A DNA stretch of 53,959 bases from IMG/VR virus record IMGVR_UViG_3300033149_004108, positions 1 through 53,959 of that record. The stretch is one strand, 5' to 3'. The translations under genes were made by a program, and so were the position numbers. Position 1 is the stretch's first letter. Each line of letters begins with the position of its first letter. Positions 40,585 to 47,636 of the stretch are shown in pieces. The notes beneath the pieces are model-generated. The model was not told the DNA's origin and made no database searches. It saw only the letters and a list, made by a program, of their open reading frames with translations. The DNA is from a virus.

Positions 40585-41846
40585 GAGCCCTCGTAATGAA
40601 CCTTTGTGAAGTTCTTCGCACATGGGTAGACGGGTGCTAAGAGCGCCGCATGTCGTTCGCCAATCAACAAAACCCGTGGCGGGTTATCGTCGGTCAATCC
40701 TAGCACCAGATACTCTTGTTCCCGAAACGGCATGATAGCGTCGAGCAGATACCGCGCGTTGACTCCGAACGATACCTGTCGGCGCGGGTCTTTACCGCCC
40801 ACTGCCCTACACGCCATGCTCAGCGTTAGCGGACTGCCTCCCGCCAAGATCATCGTCATATTCAGGTTCCGCTTTGTTCTAGTGCAGTATAGCGTTTGCC
40901 CGCTAGTGGCAATGCGCATACTGCTGGACAAGTGGCGGCACAGCCGCCTGACCGAGAGCCGCAGTTTCACGGCGATGTTTGCGCGCGCCCTGTTCAGCAT
41001 GTTGATAGCGGAGGTGGCGGCCTTCTGCGGCAGGTTGTGCTTGACTGCGAGGAGGCCGATGCTACCCTCTACGACCGTCCAACCTGGAGGTTTGGATACA
41101 TAGCACGAGACCCCGCTATCAAACTCCTGCCTGAATGATGCTGCGACCGCAGGTAGGCTTCTATGCGGCCAGATGCAAGCGGCCTTTTCATCTACTGGGG
41201 CTTCACCTATATGCACGGCGTGGATACGCCTGCCGTCGGTAGCAAGGCAGACGAGATTGCCGCCGTCCGGCACAATGCACCCGAACGATTGGTCTTCAGG
41301 GTCTCTGAAGACCGCGCGGCGCACCCACACCAGGTCGGGATGCAACGAACGGGTATCGTCTATGCGATAGACGAATCGCAGGTCTGGCTTCGGCGGCCCC
41401 TTGGGTTCAGTTGTGGCGTGCAGGAGGGCGCGCGTTTTGTCTATCGCCTCGATTGCGAGCATGGGCTTCGTCCCATCTTCCCACCAATCGAGGGAGAAGT
41501 TCAGCCCCCTGCGGTATCGCATGATGCGCGCGGCTTGTCTCCACGGCAACAGATAGACGCCCACAAAGCCCTCGCCGTCTTTTGCTACCCGTCCGGGCAC
41601 CCGTTGCGAACACAGAACTCTGTTGCCAACATACCGCAAGATTGGCTGGCCGTCGTAGCCACCTAGTTGTATGACGGTGTTCTTATCGAGTTCCGCACCG
41701 TCGGCCTTCACCGCCTGCCACAATACACGCCAGCGTTGCCACATGTAGCGAGCGTACATGTTGAATTTCACTTGCGGCTTGGTGGGCGGTTTCGGCGCGG
41801 CCTTCAGTGCGGCTCTTCGTATCGTGTCCAGGCTCATGTTCACCAT
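40581..41846 (-). CDS. DNA sliding clamp (beta-clamp-like)
   Basis: 421 residues. NLVCLATDGRRIHAVHI matches the conserved ATDGHRLA segment of bacterial beta clamps. The C-terminal region (FGVNARYLLDAIMPF, YLVLGLTDDNPPRVLLIGERH and a closing beta segment) matches the end of their third domain. It is longer than the usual 370 residues and divergent in the N-terminal domain. No DNA polymerase gene is seen, so it probably recruits the host replicase or another clamp-binding enzyme. ATG 41846 overlaps the end of the HTH gene; ATG 41837 is an alternative. Confidence 0.7.
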   Translation of the reverse strand: MVNMSLDTIRRAALKAAPKPPTKPQVKFNMYARYMWQRWRVLWQAVKADGAELDKNTVIQLGGYDGQPILRYVGNRVLCSQRVPGRVAKDGEGFVGVYLLPWRQAARIMRYRRGLNFSLDWWEDGTKPMLAIEAIDKTRALLHATTEPKGPPKPDLRFVYRIDDTRSLHPDLVWVRRAVFRDPEDQSFGCIVPDGGNLVCLATDGRRIHAVHIGEAPVDEKAACIWPHRSLPAVAASFRQEFDSGVSCYVSKPPGWTVVEGSIGLLAVKHNLPQKAATSAINMLNRARANIAVKLRLSVRRLCRHLSSSMRIATSGQTLYCTRTKRNLNMTMILAGGSPLTLSMACRAVGGKDPRRQVSFGVNARYLLDAIMPFREQEYLVLGLTDDNPPRVLLIGERHAALLAPVYPCAKNFTKVHYEGS

Positions 41847-42049
41847 TTCGGTTTCTCGTCTTCGGGGGCGGGCACGAATCGCACCCACCCGCCGTACTTG
41901 TTGTTGGCGTTGCCAACGCGAATGGGGATGTAGCCCCCGAAGTTCACGGGTTCGCCTTGTTCCCACGCCTTTACCCAGCGCAGGATTGTCCCTTTGGTAA
42001 CGCCGAGCAGTTCGGCCATTTCGCCCGGCGTCAGAAGGAGGGAGGGCAC
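41840..42049 (-). CDS. Helix-turn-helix DNA-binding protein (excisionase/MerR-like)
   Basis: 69 residues. LLTPGEMAELLGVTKGTILRWVK is a clear helix-turn-helix, followed by a wing-like GGYIPIRVGNANN segment. Such small proteins act as excisionases or regulators. With no integrase seen, a transcription role is more likely. Overlaps the clamp start. Confidence 0.75.
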   Translation of the reverse strand: MPSLLLTPGEMAELLGVTKGTILRWVKAWEQGEPVNFGGYIPIRVGNANNKYGGWVRFVPAPEDEKPKW

Positions 42050-42063
42050 AGGAGCATCACCAC

Positions 42064-42201
42064 CTATGGGACGGGCGGCTTCGGCATTCCTCGGTCAATG
42101 CAGGTCATCAGGTACAGCATTGCAGCGAGGATACTGCCCACCACCAGCCCCACGAATCCGCAGTATATCGTATGTTTGTTTTCAGCGAGCCACTTTCCCA
42201 T
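42064..42201 (-). CDS. Tiny membrane protein
   Basis: 45 residues from ATG 42201. One membrane helix (TIYCGFVGLVVGSILAAMLYL) with short charged ends. Overlaps the upstream gene. Confidence 0.55.
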   Translation of the reverse strand: MGKWLAENKHTIYCGFVGLVVGSILAAMLYLMTCIDRGMPKPPVP

Positions 42202-42397
42202 CGGCTTTCTCCTTTCGGTTCGCTCCAAGCACCTGCACAATCGAGGGGCGACGGAGGCGAAGCACCCCATCGAAGCCCCTTTCTAGCGGCAGGTTGCCAT
42301 ACACGAAGCGGATACACAAGCGACACAGAGTACGGGTTGAGCCAGCGACAACTTCCATAGTTTCGCTCGCATGGCCACCGCAGTAATAACAACGCAT
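42182..42397 (-). CDS. Zinc-ribbon microprotein
   Basis: 71 residues starting MRCYYCGGHASETM, with a second pair LCRLCIRFVYG. CxxC ... CxxC fits one zinc ribbon. ATG 42397 follows GGAAGGGAGATTG. Confidence 0.65.
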   Translation of the reverse strand: MRCYYCGGHASETMEVVAGSTRTLCRLCIRFVYGNLPLERGFDGVLRLRRPSIVQVLGANRKEKADGKVAR

Positions 42398-42399
42398 TG

Positions 42400-42648
42400 T
42401 CAATCTCCCTTCCATGTCCAGGTATCCCAGGACTCGATTGCCTCCCTTATCGTGTTGGGCGACACCTCTCTGTGCCGCAGTAGTCCGCAGAACGCCACAC
42501 GGCCGTTGTCATCAATCGCTTGAAGTGCGGTCGCTTCCGCCAGGAGAACCGCTCGGAAGCGATTCGCGTTGACTAAGAGGCCACGCCAGAGAATGCCCCG
42601 CTCCGCGACGCTTACCCCCTCTCCGAGACTCGTGAAGTTCGGTAACAT
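42400..42648 (-). CDS. Hypothetical protein
   Basis: 82 residues from ATG 42648. Mixed alpha/beta with NANRFRAVLLAEATALQAID; shows no family. It overlaps the ORF at 42512-42739 by 137 bases in another frame, so one of the two may be wrong or an indel may separate them. Confidence 0.4.
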   Translation of the reverse strand: MLPNFTSLGEGVSVAERGILWRGLLVNANRFRAVLLAEATALQAIDDNGRVAFCGLLRHREVSPNTIREAIESWDTWTWKGD

Positions 42649-42739
42649 GACCTTGCTCCTGTCGCATATACGCCGCATTTCCCGCTAGGGCGATGCCCAG
42701 CAGGACGTCCACCAGTTCGTTGGCGCGCCTTTCACTCAT
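42512..42739 (-). CDS. Hypothetical protein (overlaps 42400-42648)
   Basis: 75 residues from ATG 42739 behind GGAGGTGTGAAG. The first 35 residues look genuine (NELVDVLLGIALAGNAAYMRQEQ), while the Ser/Gly/Pro-rich end looks like shadow sequence. A join to the neighbouring frame would make a single protein. Confidence 0.4.
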   Translation of the reverse strand: MSERRANELVDVLLGIALAGNAAYMRQEQGHVTELHESRRGGKRRGAGHSLAWPLSQRESLPSGSPGGSDRTSSD

Positions 42740-42741
42740 CT

Positions 42742-43098
42742 TCACACCTCCAGTTTCTCCAGGTCTTGCACTACTTGTCGGAGGGCGGCGAGAGCGGATT
42801 CGGGGGTGATGAAGCCATGTAGGGCTCGCCAAGCAATGCCAAAAGGCGGTGAGGGGAAGGCATCGCCGTTGGGTGTCTTCGTCGGATAATTCCTACTGCA
42901 GATTTTGCGGGCGACGCATTGGCGGCACCATCCCTCGACTCGACAAAACGCGCAAGTATTTGAGTCCGTCAGGCCTTTCGCTTCTTTCCAATCCCCCCTC
43001 TCGCCCGCCTTGACAGCCTCCCTATATGCCCGCAGCGCAAGTCGCTTGGCGGTCTTATATGTCATCCGCCCGATCTGGCCGTTCCGTTTCTCTCCCAT
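42742..43098 (-). CDS. Cysteine-rich hypothetical protein
   Basis: 118 residues. A helix is followed by CAFCRVEGWCRQCVARKIC, a dense Cys cluster that could bind one or two zinc ions or an Fe-S cluster. A helix-rich C-terminus follows (ALAALRQVVQDLEKLEV). Confidence 0.65.
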   Translation of the reverse strand: MGEKRNGQIGRMTYKTAKRLALRAYREAVKAGERGDWKEAKGLTDSNTCAFCRVEGWCRQCVARKICSRNYPTKTPNGDAFPSPPFGIAWRALHGFITPESALAALRQVVQDLEKLEV

Positions 43099-43273
43099 CG
43101 TCCTCTCTCCTTATGGCATCTTCGTCTACCTGTGCGTGATATGCGGCATCTCCCTCGTCGAACAGTCGGCACAGGGCTGGGTTGAACCCGCAGGTGCGCG
43201 GGGACAGCGCGCACCTGTAGCAGATGTCTGAGGTGTTACGGGTTATCGTCTCTTTCGTCACCTTGACTCTCAT
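43055..43273 (-). CDS. Cysteine-containing hypothetical protein
   Basis: 72 residues from ATG 43273 behind GGAGGAAGGAGAGA. ICYRCALSPRTCGFNPALC has the four cysteines of a zinc ribbon. Overlaps the downstream gene by 44 bases. Confidence 0.55.
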   Translation of the reverse strand: MRVKVTKETITRNTSDICYRCALSPRTCGFNPALCRLFDEGDAAYHAQVDEDAIRREDDGRETERPDRADDI

Positions 43274-43289
43274 TCTCTCCTTCCTCCTC

Positions 43290-43547
43290 TCATACACGAA
43301 AGATTTCCACCGCGGGGTTCTCAGGGGCGCGATAGTAGAGATTTGAAGGACTCCATGTCTCCAAATGAACTGTGGCGCGATCTATCACGAGTGCACCACG
43401 GCCAGGATGACAGCGAGCGTACTCTGATGCTAGGTGCTTTGCTCGCCGACCACTGTTAGTTGCAGCGACCATTTTGCGGAAGTGCCTAGAAGGTTCAGGT
43501 CGTCCCCCCGCTGTGTTTACGTCTACGTCATGGATTGCGTATCTCAT
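43290..43547 (-). CDS. Hypothetical protein
   Basis: 85 residues. RRAKHLASEYARCHPGR helix and a beta-like end. The ATG has GAAAGGAAAGA just before it and lies inside the broken RHH gene. Not recognised. Confidence 0.55.
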   Translation of the reverse strand: MRYAIHDVDVNTAGGRPEPSRHFRKMVAATNSGRRAKHLASEYARCHPGRGALVIDRATVHLETWSPSNLYYRAPENPAVEIFRV

Positions 43548-43715
43548 CTGTCTTTCCTTTCTCCTCCCCTTCCACTTCGACGGTCGAAGCGTACCGCTCT
43601 ATTATCGCCCTCAGGATTCCCGTCATGGTCTGCCCCTCTGCCGCGCAGGCGGCCTTGAATCGCCTGCGCAGGTCTTGGGAATCCACAGGACTAATTGCAC
43701 CTTCCCGTTTCTCAT
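43528..43715 (-). pseudogene. Frameshifted ribbon-helix-helix protein
   Basis: ATG 43715 opens MRNGKVQLVLWIP, and 10-12 bases later the -1 frame continues DLRRRFKAACAAEGQTMTG, ILRAIIERYAS, up to a stop at 43528. A fourth C in the CCC after the Trp-Ile codons gives an intact 62-residue RHH protein very like the one at 40012 (LLVLLPTDLHARFKAAV). As sequenced, the first frame stops after 30 residues. Real mutation or homopolymer indel. Confidence 0.65.
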
Positions 43716-43897
43716 TGCTCCTCCTTCGCCTTCCTCATTTCCCGCAGGGCTTTGCGCTCACGCGCAGAGCGTTCTTCGGCGTGCTGGACGGTCTCCCGTG
43801 CGCTGATCCCGCACACCTTGCAGGACCAGATGACCTCCGAATCATCCCCCTGTATGAAGGTCATGTACTGTCCGCAGTGGCGGGGTGCGTGGTACAT
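43712..43897 (-). CDS. Small protein with CxxC
   Basis: 61 residues. HCGQYMTF and WSCKVCGIS supply Cys/His for a zinc ribbon; then a long charged helix (AEERSARERKALREMRKAKEE). The stop overlaps the RHH start (ATGA). Confidence 0.6.
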   Translation of the reverse strand: MYHAPRHCGQYMTFIQGDDSEVIWSCKVCGISARETVQHAEERSARERKALREMRKAKEEQ

Positions 43898-44064
43898 GGC
43901 AACTCTCCTTCCCCCAGTATCTCCCGCACAATTCTTGCCACTGTCTCGCGTCGCACCAAGTGGCTCTGGTACTCCCCCCTGTGTGGGTCTACCACAATCA
44001 CCACCATCAAGTTCTTCGGCAGGTCGTCAACGTTCAATCCTAGGAATTTTGGCGTAGTCGTCAT
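43861..44064 (-). CDS. Hypothetical protein
   Basis: 67 residues behind AGAAGGAGAAGAGGA. Beta-alpha pattern (NLMVVIVVDPHRGEYQ, RRETVARIVREILG). Overlaps the downstream gene by 37 bases. Not recognised. Confidence 0.6.
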   Translation of the reverse strand: MTTTPKFLGLNVDDLPKNLMVVIVVDPHRGEYQSHLVRRETVARIVREILGEGELPCTTHPATADST

Positions 44065-44077
44065 TCCTCTTCTCCTT

Positions 44078-44479
44078 CTAACCTAGCATCACTTGCAGTT
44101 CATGCGGTCTCGGCATCGGGTGCTCTTCGCACAGCCGCCGCTCTTCTGCATACACCTTATCCTCACCCCATGATGGATGCGCGAGGTGCAGCACTTCGTG
44201 GCAGGCGGTGCGCCAGGCCTCTTTGCGCGACAGCCTCTTGCGAATGTATATGCCGTTGCAGTCTATGCACGATACACCGGCAATCACCCCTGCCGCTCGC
44301 GTTTGCGAATCGAGCAGCATATTCAGCGCCTTGCAACTGTTCGGTCGCCGCGTATCATGTTCCTCATTCCACACCCTTACAGAGCAAGTTACCCACGGCC
44401 AGTTCTCGCGTTTGCGCCGTCGCAGAAGCCGTTCGCACCAGAAGTCAACGGCCATCTTTGCGTACTCGTCAGGCGTCAT
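44078..44479 (-). CDS. Putative zinc metalloprotease-like protein (HEVLH)
   Basis: 133 residues from ATG 44479 behind CGGAGGA. TACHEVLHLAHPSWGED contains an HExxH active-site motif with a Glu downstream that could be the third ligand, as in SprT- or WSS1-like and other minimal metallopeptidases. CIDCNG and other Cys could stabilise the fold. A secretion signal is absent, so it would act inside the cell. Only the motif supports this. Confidence 0.55.
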   Translation of the reverse strand: MTPDEYAKMAVDFWCERLLRRRKRENWPWVTCSVRVWNEEHDTRRPNSCKALNMLLDSQTRAAGVIAGVSCIDCNGIYIRKRLSRKEAWRTACHEVLHLAHPSWGEDKVYAEERRLCEEHPMPRPHELQVMLG

Positions 44480-44481
44480 GG

Positions 44482-44699
44482 CTAGGAGTCCTCCGCCAGT
44501 CGTTTGATCTCTGCCCAAAAGCGGTGAGTAGTGATAGAGAATGCCGCGGTTGCGGCGGAGAGTATCGCTCTTGTGGCATCTTCCAGCGCCTCTCTGATGC
44601 GCTTGTTGTCCTTCGCCCAATCATTGTATGCAGCATCCGTGGCCCTCGGGTCGCGTTCCTGGCGCGGGAGAGTAGCTTCTGTCGTTCTGCGTCTGTCAT
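44482..44699 (-). pseudogene. Frameshifted helical protein
   Basis: ATG 44699 has a strong GGAAGGAGGGG site and reads MTDAERQKLLSRARNATRG. The sensible continuation is in the -1 frame (TDAAYNDWAKDNKRIREALE, DATRAILSAATAAFSI) and ends 2 bases before the next gene. A fourth G in the GGG of the Arg-Gly codons repairs it to 72 residues. The uncorrected frame reads on as a Ser/Arg/Pro-rich shadow to 44469. Confidence 0.55.
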
Positions 44700-44702
44700 G
44701 TT

Positions 44703-44894
44703 TCACCCCTCCTTCCACGTGAACTGTCTGCCGCTCTTGGTGTAGCCGAAGAGCGCAGCGCACCGGCGGCACTGGTATCGGCGTTCGCGGAATATAGCGT
44801 CTGTATCGCCGGTTCGCATGTACTCCCGCATCCACAACCGTTCGGCACCATTCAACGGGTGCCCGAACAGCCAGCACAGCAATTTACCGAGCAT
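44703..44894 (-). CDS. Zinc-ribbon-like small protein
   Basis: 63 residues. YQCRRCAALFGY with an earlier Cys and His (LLCWLFGHP) is common in phage microproteins of this type. Overlaps the upstream gene by 11 bases. Confidence 0.6.
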   Translation of the reverse strand: MLGKLLCWLFGHPLNGAERLWMREYMRTGDTDAIFRERRYQCRRCAALFGYTKSGRQFTWKEG

Positions 44895-45294
44895 TGGTGG
44901 CCTCCCTTTGGTCTTCTCCCCACTCTTTTAGAATCATGAGGGCTTTTTCCACCGCGGCCACGGCTTCCATTCCTCGTGCCTCTAGGCGATCCACCTCTTT
45001 ATCATATCGTGGGGAGTTCGGCAGGCTATCTATGCGGCGAGCGTAAGCGGTGTCCATTCTGTCAAGGGCCGCTCGTAACGCGCGCTCTACCTCTTCGTAT
45101 GTCGCCATCTCTACCTCCCTTATGCTGACTCGCGCGACGGTTTGGTCCCAGATGCCCTCACGTGCGCAGTCTCCGCACCAGTATTGCCCCTTGCGCTTTG
45201 GGTTCTCAAGGTCTTTACGCAACAGGACTAGGTATCGTTCCTTCTTGATGGGCCTTCCGCACTTTTGGCATATCCCTTTGCATGACTTCGCCAT
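44884..45294 (-). CDS. Zinc-ribbon protein with helical tail
   Basis: 136 residues. CKGICQKCGRPIKKERYLVLL with YWCGDCARE forms a four-Cys zinc site; the second half is a long helix (EEVERALRAALDRMDTAYARR). No partner is visible. Confidence 0.65.
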   Translation of the reverse strand: MAKSCKGICQKCGRPIKKERYLVLLRKDLENPKRKGQYWCGDCAREGIWDQTVARVSIREVEMATYEEVERALRAALDRMDTAYARRIDSLPNSPRYDKEVDRLEARGMEAVAAVEKALMILKEWGEDQREATNAR

Positions 45295-45295
45295 C

Positions 45296-45469
45296 TTACA
45301 TCCTCCTCTCTCTCCTTGCGGCCTCGAGCAGCCTCCTGGCCGCGGGATGTTCGCTCCTCTTCATCATGGACTCTGCTGCGAGAAACGCCATGTGCAGGCA
45401 GATGTCCGACAGTCGTAACCAGCACCACCATTCGGCATAGAACAGGGCCTTCAGGAGTTCGCGGTGCAT
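45296..45469 (-). CDS. Small hypothetical protein
   Basis: 57 residues from ATG 45469, helical and Trp-rich at the start (ALFYAEWWCWLRLS), then basic. Overlaps the upstream gene by 19 bases. Confidence 0.5.
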   Translation of the reverse strand: MHRELLKALFYAEWWCWLRLSDICLHMAFLAAESMMKRSEHPAARRLLEAARRERRM

Positions 45470-46098
45470 AGTTCCCTTTCCCTGGCTTTGATTTCCCAAC
45501 GCGCTATTTTTTCTGCACGAATGGCCTTCTCCAGTTCCTTCTCCACCCGCGACTCGTGAGCCCAACGGTTGCGGCGACGGCACGGTCTGCCACCTATCTC
45601 TTCGTCAAACAGGCAAGAACAGAGGCGATACTTTTGGGCCAAAGGGGGAGCGCACTCTCGGCATACGCGAGGCCCAGCATCGCAAGAGGGGCATACATTT
45701 CGGCCGCATACACGGCACCAGGTCAAGTCTTCTGCTGATTCCAGTTCTCCGCACAGATCGCAGGGCCTTAATATGCCCAACCGCACCTGCTCTTCGGTAG
45801 TCAGATTCAGGAGTTCATGCGGAAGTTCCCGCAAGGCATCAGGGGCGACGCCGTATTTTAGGCATAGACGGGCATACCATTCAGCACGCTCTTTGCGCTG
45901 AGCGGCGGAGTAGCCCTCCATGCCCCGCGGTTCAGGAAACGGTTGGTAGTAATACTGCAAGGCGGTCGCCATCGCCTCGTGTTGGTCTTCGCCAACGGTG
46001 ATGTGACCGCCCTCCTTCCGAACCCTGCGCAGTAGTTTGCGGAAGTCGGCGCGCGTCATGCCACCGCGTCCCACCTTGCCGACAGTCATGGTTATCAT
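45451..46098 (-). CDS. Multi-zinc-finger hypothetical protein
   Basis: 215 residues. N-terminal helical half, then CDLCGELESAEDLTWCRVCG, CPSCDAGPRVCREC and a further CSC pair: at least two zinc sites in a RING- or double-ribbon-like order. The C-terminus is a basic helix. ATG 46098 gives the full length; ATG 46059 would trim 13 residues. Confidence 0.6.
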   Translation of the reverse strand: MITMTVGKVGRGGMTRADFRKLLRRVRKEGGHITVGEDQHEAMATALQYYYQPFPEPRGMEGYSAAQRKERAEWYARLCLKYGVAPDALRELPHELLNLTTEEQVRLGILRPCDLCGELESAEDLTWCRVCGRNVCPSCDAGPRVCRECAPPLAQKYRLCSCLFDEEIGGRPCRRRNRWAHESRVEKELEKAIRAEKIARWEIKARERELCTANS

Positions 46099-46109
46099 GG
46101 CCCCCTCCT

Positions 46110-46298
46110 CTACACCTTCTCCGCGATCTCGCCCCTCAGTTCGTCAGCCTGTCCGCCGATCTGCGAGATGATCATCTCCAGATCGTCTCTCGTGTCGTTG
46201 GTGGCGAGGATCGCCAGGCGGCAGAATTTGTCTGTCGCCCTATCCAGCGCGTCCAACGCCTCGCCCAACAGTTGGTGTCGCCTCTCCCGTCTCGTCAT
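46110..46298 (-). CDS. Small helical protein
   Basis: 62 residues from ATG 46298 behind GAGGAGGTAGAGCG. Fully helical (LLGEALDALDRATDKFCRLA, ADELRGEIAEKV). Not recognised. Confidence 0.55.
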   Translation of the reverse strand: MTRRERRHQLLGEALDALDRATDKFCRLAILATNDTRDDLEMIISQIGGQADELRGEIAEKV

Positions 46299-46361
46299 CG
46301 CTCTACCTCCTCTCTGTAATTCCCCCTGCCTCATCAGGCCCTGGCTGGGGAGTCCGGGGCG

Positions 46362-46400
46362 ACGGGCCTAACGGCCCGTTTCGGCTAGGGTCATAACCCT
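46362..46400 (-). terminator. Two hairpins in the 46299-46390 gap
   Basis: Read on the minus strand: AGGGT...ACCCT (46400-46387) at the end of the upstream gene, then ACGGGCC-GTTA-GGCCCGT (46379-46362), 7 perfect pairs. No U-run follows. Possible partial terminator or RNA-processing site. Confidence 0.4.
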
Positions 46401-46723
46401 GCTGCCGCCCAGATGGACTCCTGGGCAAGGACCGTTACCGCTTCCGGGATAGTCCGCGGCGCATTCGGCGCGTCCCGGAGGTAGTCGGGGATCACCTCCG
46501 GGATGGTTGCATCGCCACGGAGAAGGGCGAGGGCCTTCGCGGCCAAATCGCGCGCATAGAGCCGCAAGAGCGCGCGATTTTCCAAATATGCGCGCCCACA
46601 AGCGGCCGCAGTATCCTGCGTCCATGCCTGCATATCGCGGGCATTGGGGAACAACCGCGCGGCATACCGCGCGACGTCCCCCCAGGGATGATACGGAGCG
46701 TACATCTCAAACCTATTCTCCAT
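46391..46723 (-). CDS. Hypothetical protein
   Basis: 110 residues from ATG 46723, helical, Ala-rich (ALLRLYARDLAAKALALLRG). Overlaps the upstream gene by 11 bases. Not recognised. Confidence 0.6.
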   Translation of the reverse strand: MENRFEMYAPYHPWGDVARYAARLFPNARDMQAWTQDTAAACGRAYLENRALLRLYARDLAAKALALLRGDATIPEVIPDYLRDAPNAPRTIPEAVTVLAQESIWAAAGL

Positions 46724-46967
46724 AGTTACCTCTCCCCTGCAAACATAGATTTCGGTCCGTTTCGGCCCGGCCATACGCCTCGCATGTCATCGACGAGCCC
46801 TTTCTCTGCAACACACGCCGCACCACGCGGATCTCGCCACCGCGCTCAACGGTGCGGACGTGGGCCAGGGTGGCCGGCCCAGGGCACCCCTCGTATTCGC
46901 GGCGCGCTTCCCCCTCGGTCTCATATTCCGCAAAGGTCGCTGCCGTTTCGACATGATAACGAATCAT
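46713..46967 (-). CDS. Hypothetical protein
   Basis: 84 residues from ATG 46967 behind GAGGAGGTAGTGGAG. Contains SSMTCEAYGRAETDR and beta-like segments. A longer frame to 47318 is a shadow of the next gene. Confidence 0.55.
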   Translation of the reverse strand: MIRYHVETAATFAEYETEGEARREYEGCPGPATLAHVRTVERGGEIRVVRRVLQRKGSSMTCEAYGRAETDRNLCLQGRGNYGE

Positions 46968-47041
46968 CTCCACTACCTCCTCTCTCCTCTCTCTGACTGA
47001 ATCCGGTCCTCTACCGATTCTCCTCGATCTCGCGCTCGACG

Positions 47042-47272
47042 TCATCGGCATCGGTCGTTTTGCCCATCGCCGCCCGGTTGCCGAGGCAGGGGCAGGATTT
47101 CCAGCGTCACCCCGTCCAGGGATGGATTTCCTCCCATGATGCCGTCCCTGATTCCCGCCTGGAGTTCCCGCGCACACTCCTCGCACAGGTTCCACTCCTG
47201 CCCCTCCAGATAGCACGTTGCTGCCCGTTTGACGCCAGCCTCCAGACACGAATCGCACAGCACTGGTCTCAT
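47042..47272 (-). CDS. Zinc-ribbon protein, first gene of the minus arm
   Basis: 76 residues. LCDSCLEAGVKRAATCYL and LCEECARELQ give two CxxC pairs, as in small zinc ribbons. First gene after the 47352 promoter. A tiny overlapping ORF follows in another frame (47011-47067, MGKTTDADD...), perhaps real. Confidence 0.6.
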   Translation of the reverse strand: MRPVLCDSCLEAGVKRAATCYLEGQEWNLCEECARELQAGIRDGIMGGNPSLDGVTLEILPLPRQPGGDGQNDRCR

Positions 47273-47351
47273 TCTCTCTACCTCCTCTCTGTTCTCTGCC
47301 CTCTCCCTGCCCCCTCACCCCTCACATATATACCACATATCCACCGTCCCC

Positions 47352-47379
47352 ATTATACATATATATATCACCAGGTCAA
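47352..47379 (-). promoter_or_regulatory. Main minus-arm promoter
   Basis: On the minus strand TTGACC (47379-47374), 16 bases, then TATAAT (47357-47352), with an A+T-rich spacer, 80 bases before the first gene. It shares spacer sequence with the 40556 promoter, so both may answer to the same factor. Confidence 0.75.
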
Positions 47380-47494
47380 CCCCCAGGGGCCCTTTTTCAC
47401 GACATAGCAGCAAAAAATAGCAGTTCGGGTGGTTGGAGGGGTAGCACCCGCTCGCTTGCTCTCGCCTTGTAATATAGCGGGGGGCGCCGAGATA

Positions 47495-47508
47495 GTGCCG
47501 AGGGGCAC
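47495..47508. repeat. GTGCC palindrome, copy A
   Basis: GTGCC-GAGG-GGCAC, followed by AAGGTTTTAG. Copy B, 75 bases on, has the same architecture and a similar downstream sequence (AAAGTTTGCG). Confidence 0.55.
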
Positions 47509-47569
47509 AAGGTTTTAGTGGGCGTTAGAGGGGCTTGTGAGGCGTTTTACGAGGGGTTGGGGAAAGAAA

Positions 47570-47583
47570 GTGCCGGCCGGCAC
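47570..47583. repeat. GTGCCGGCCGGCAC palindrome, copy B
   Basis: A perfect 14-base palindrome followed by AAAGTTTGCGAGGGGCG, resembling the sequence after copy A. Possible binding site for a dimeric protein. Confidence 0.6.
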
Positions 47584-47608
47584 AAAGTTTGCGAGGGGCG
47601 TGGAGTGC

Positions 47609-47636
47609 GGGGTGTGGGGGCGGGGGTGCTGGTGGG
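47609..47636 (+). other. G-quadruplex-type motif
   Basis: Four G runs of 4, 5, 5 and 3 separated by TGT, C and TGCTGGT. This meets the usual G3+N1-7 rule on the plus strand. Confidence 0.55.

Noticed and set aside
41840-42049. Evidence for lysogeny from an excisionase-like HTH protein
   Set aside because: No integrase, attachment site or CI-like repressor is visible. Small HTH proteins of this type also act as plain regulators.
46713-47318. A 201-residue version of the 46713 gene
   Set aside because: The added 117 residues run through the neighbouring zinc-ribbon gene in another frame and are Gly/Arg-rich; ATG 46967 has a good ribosome site.
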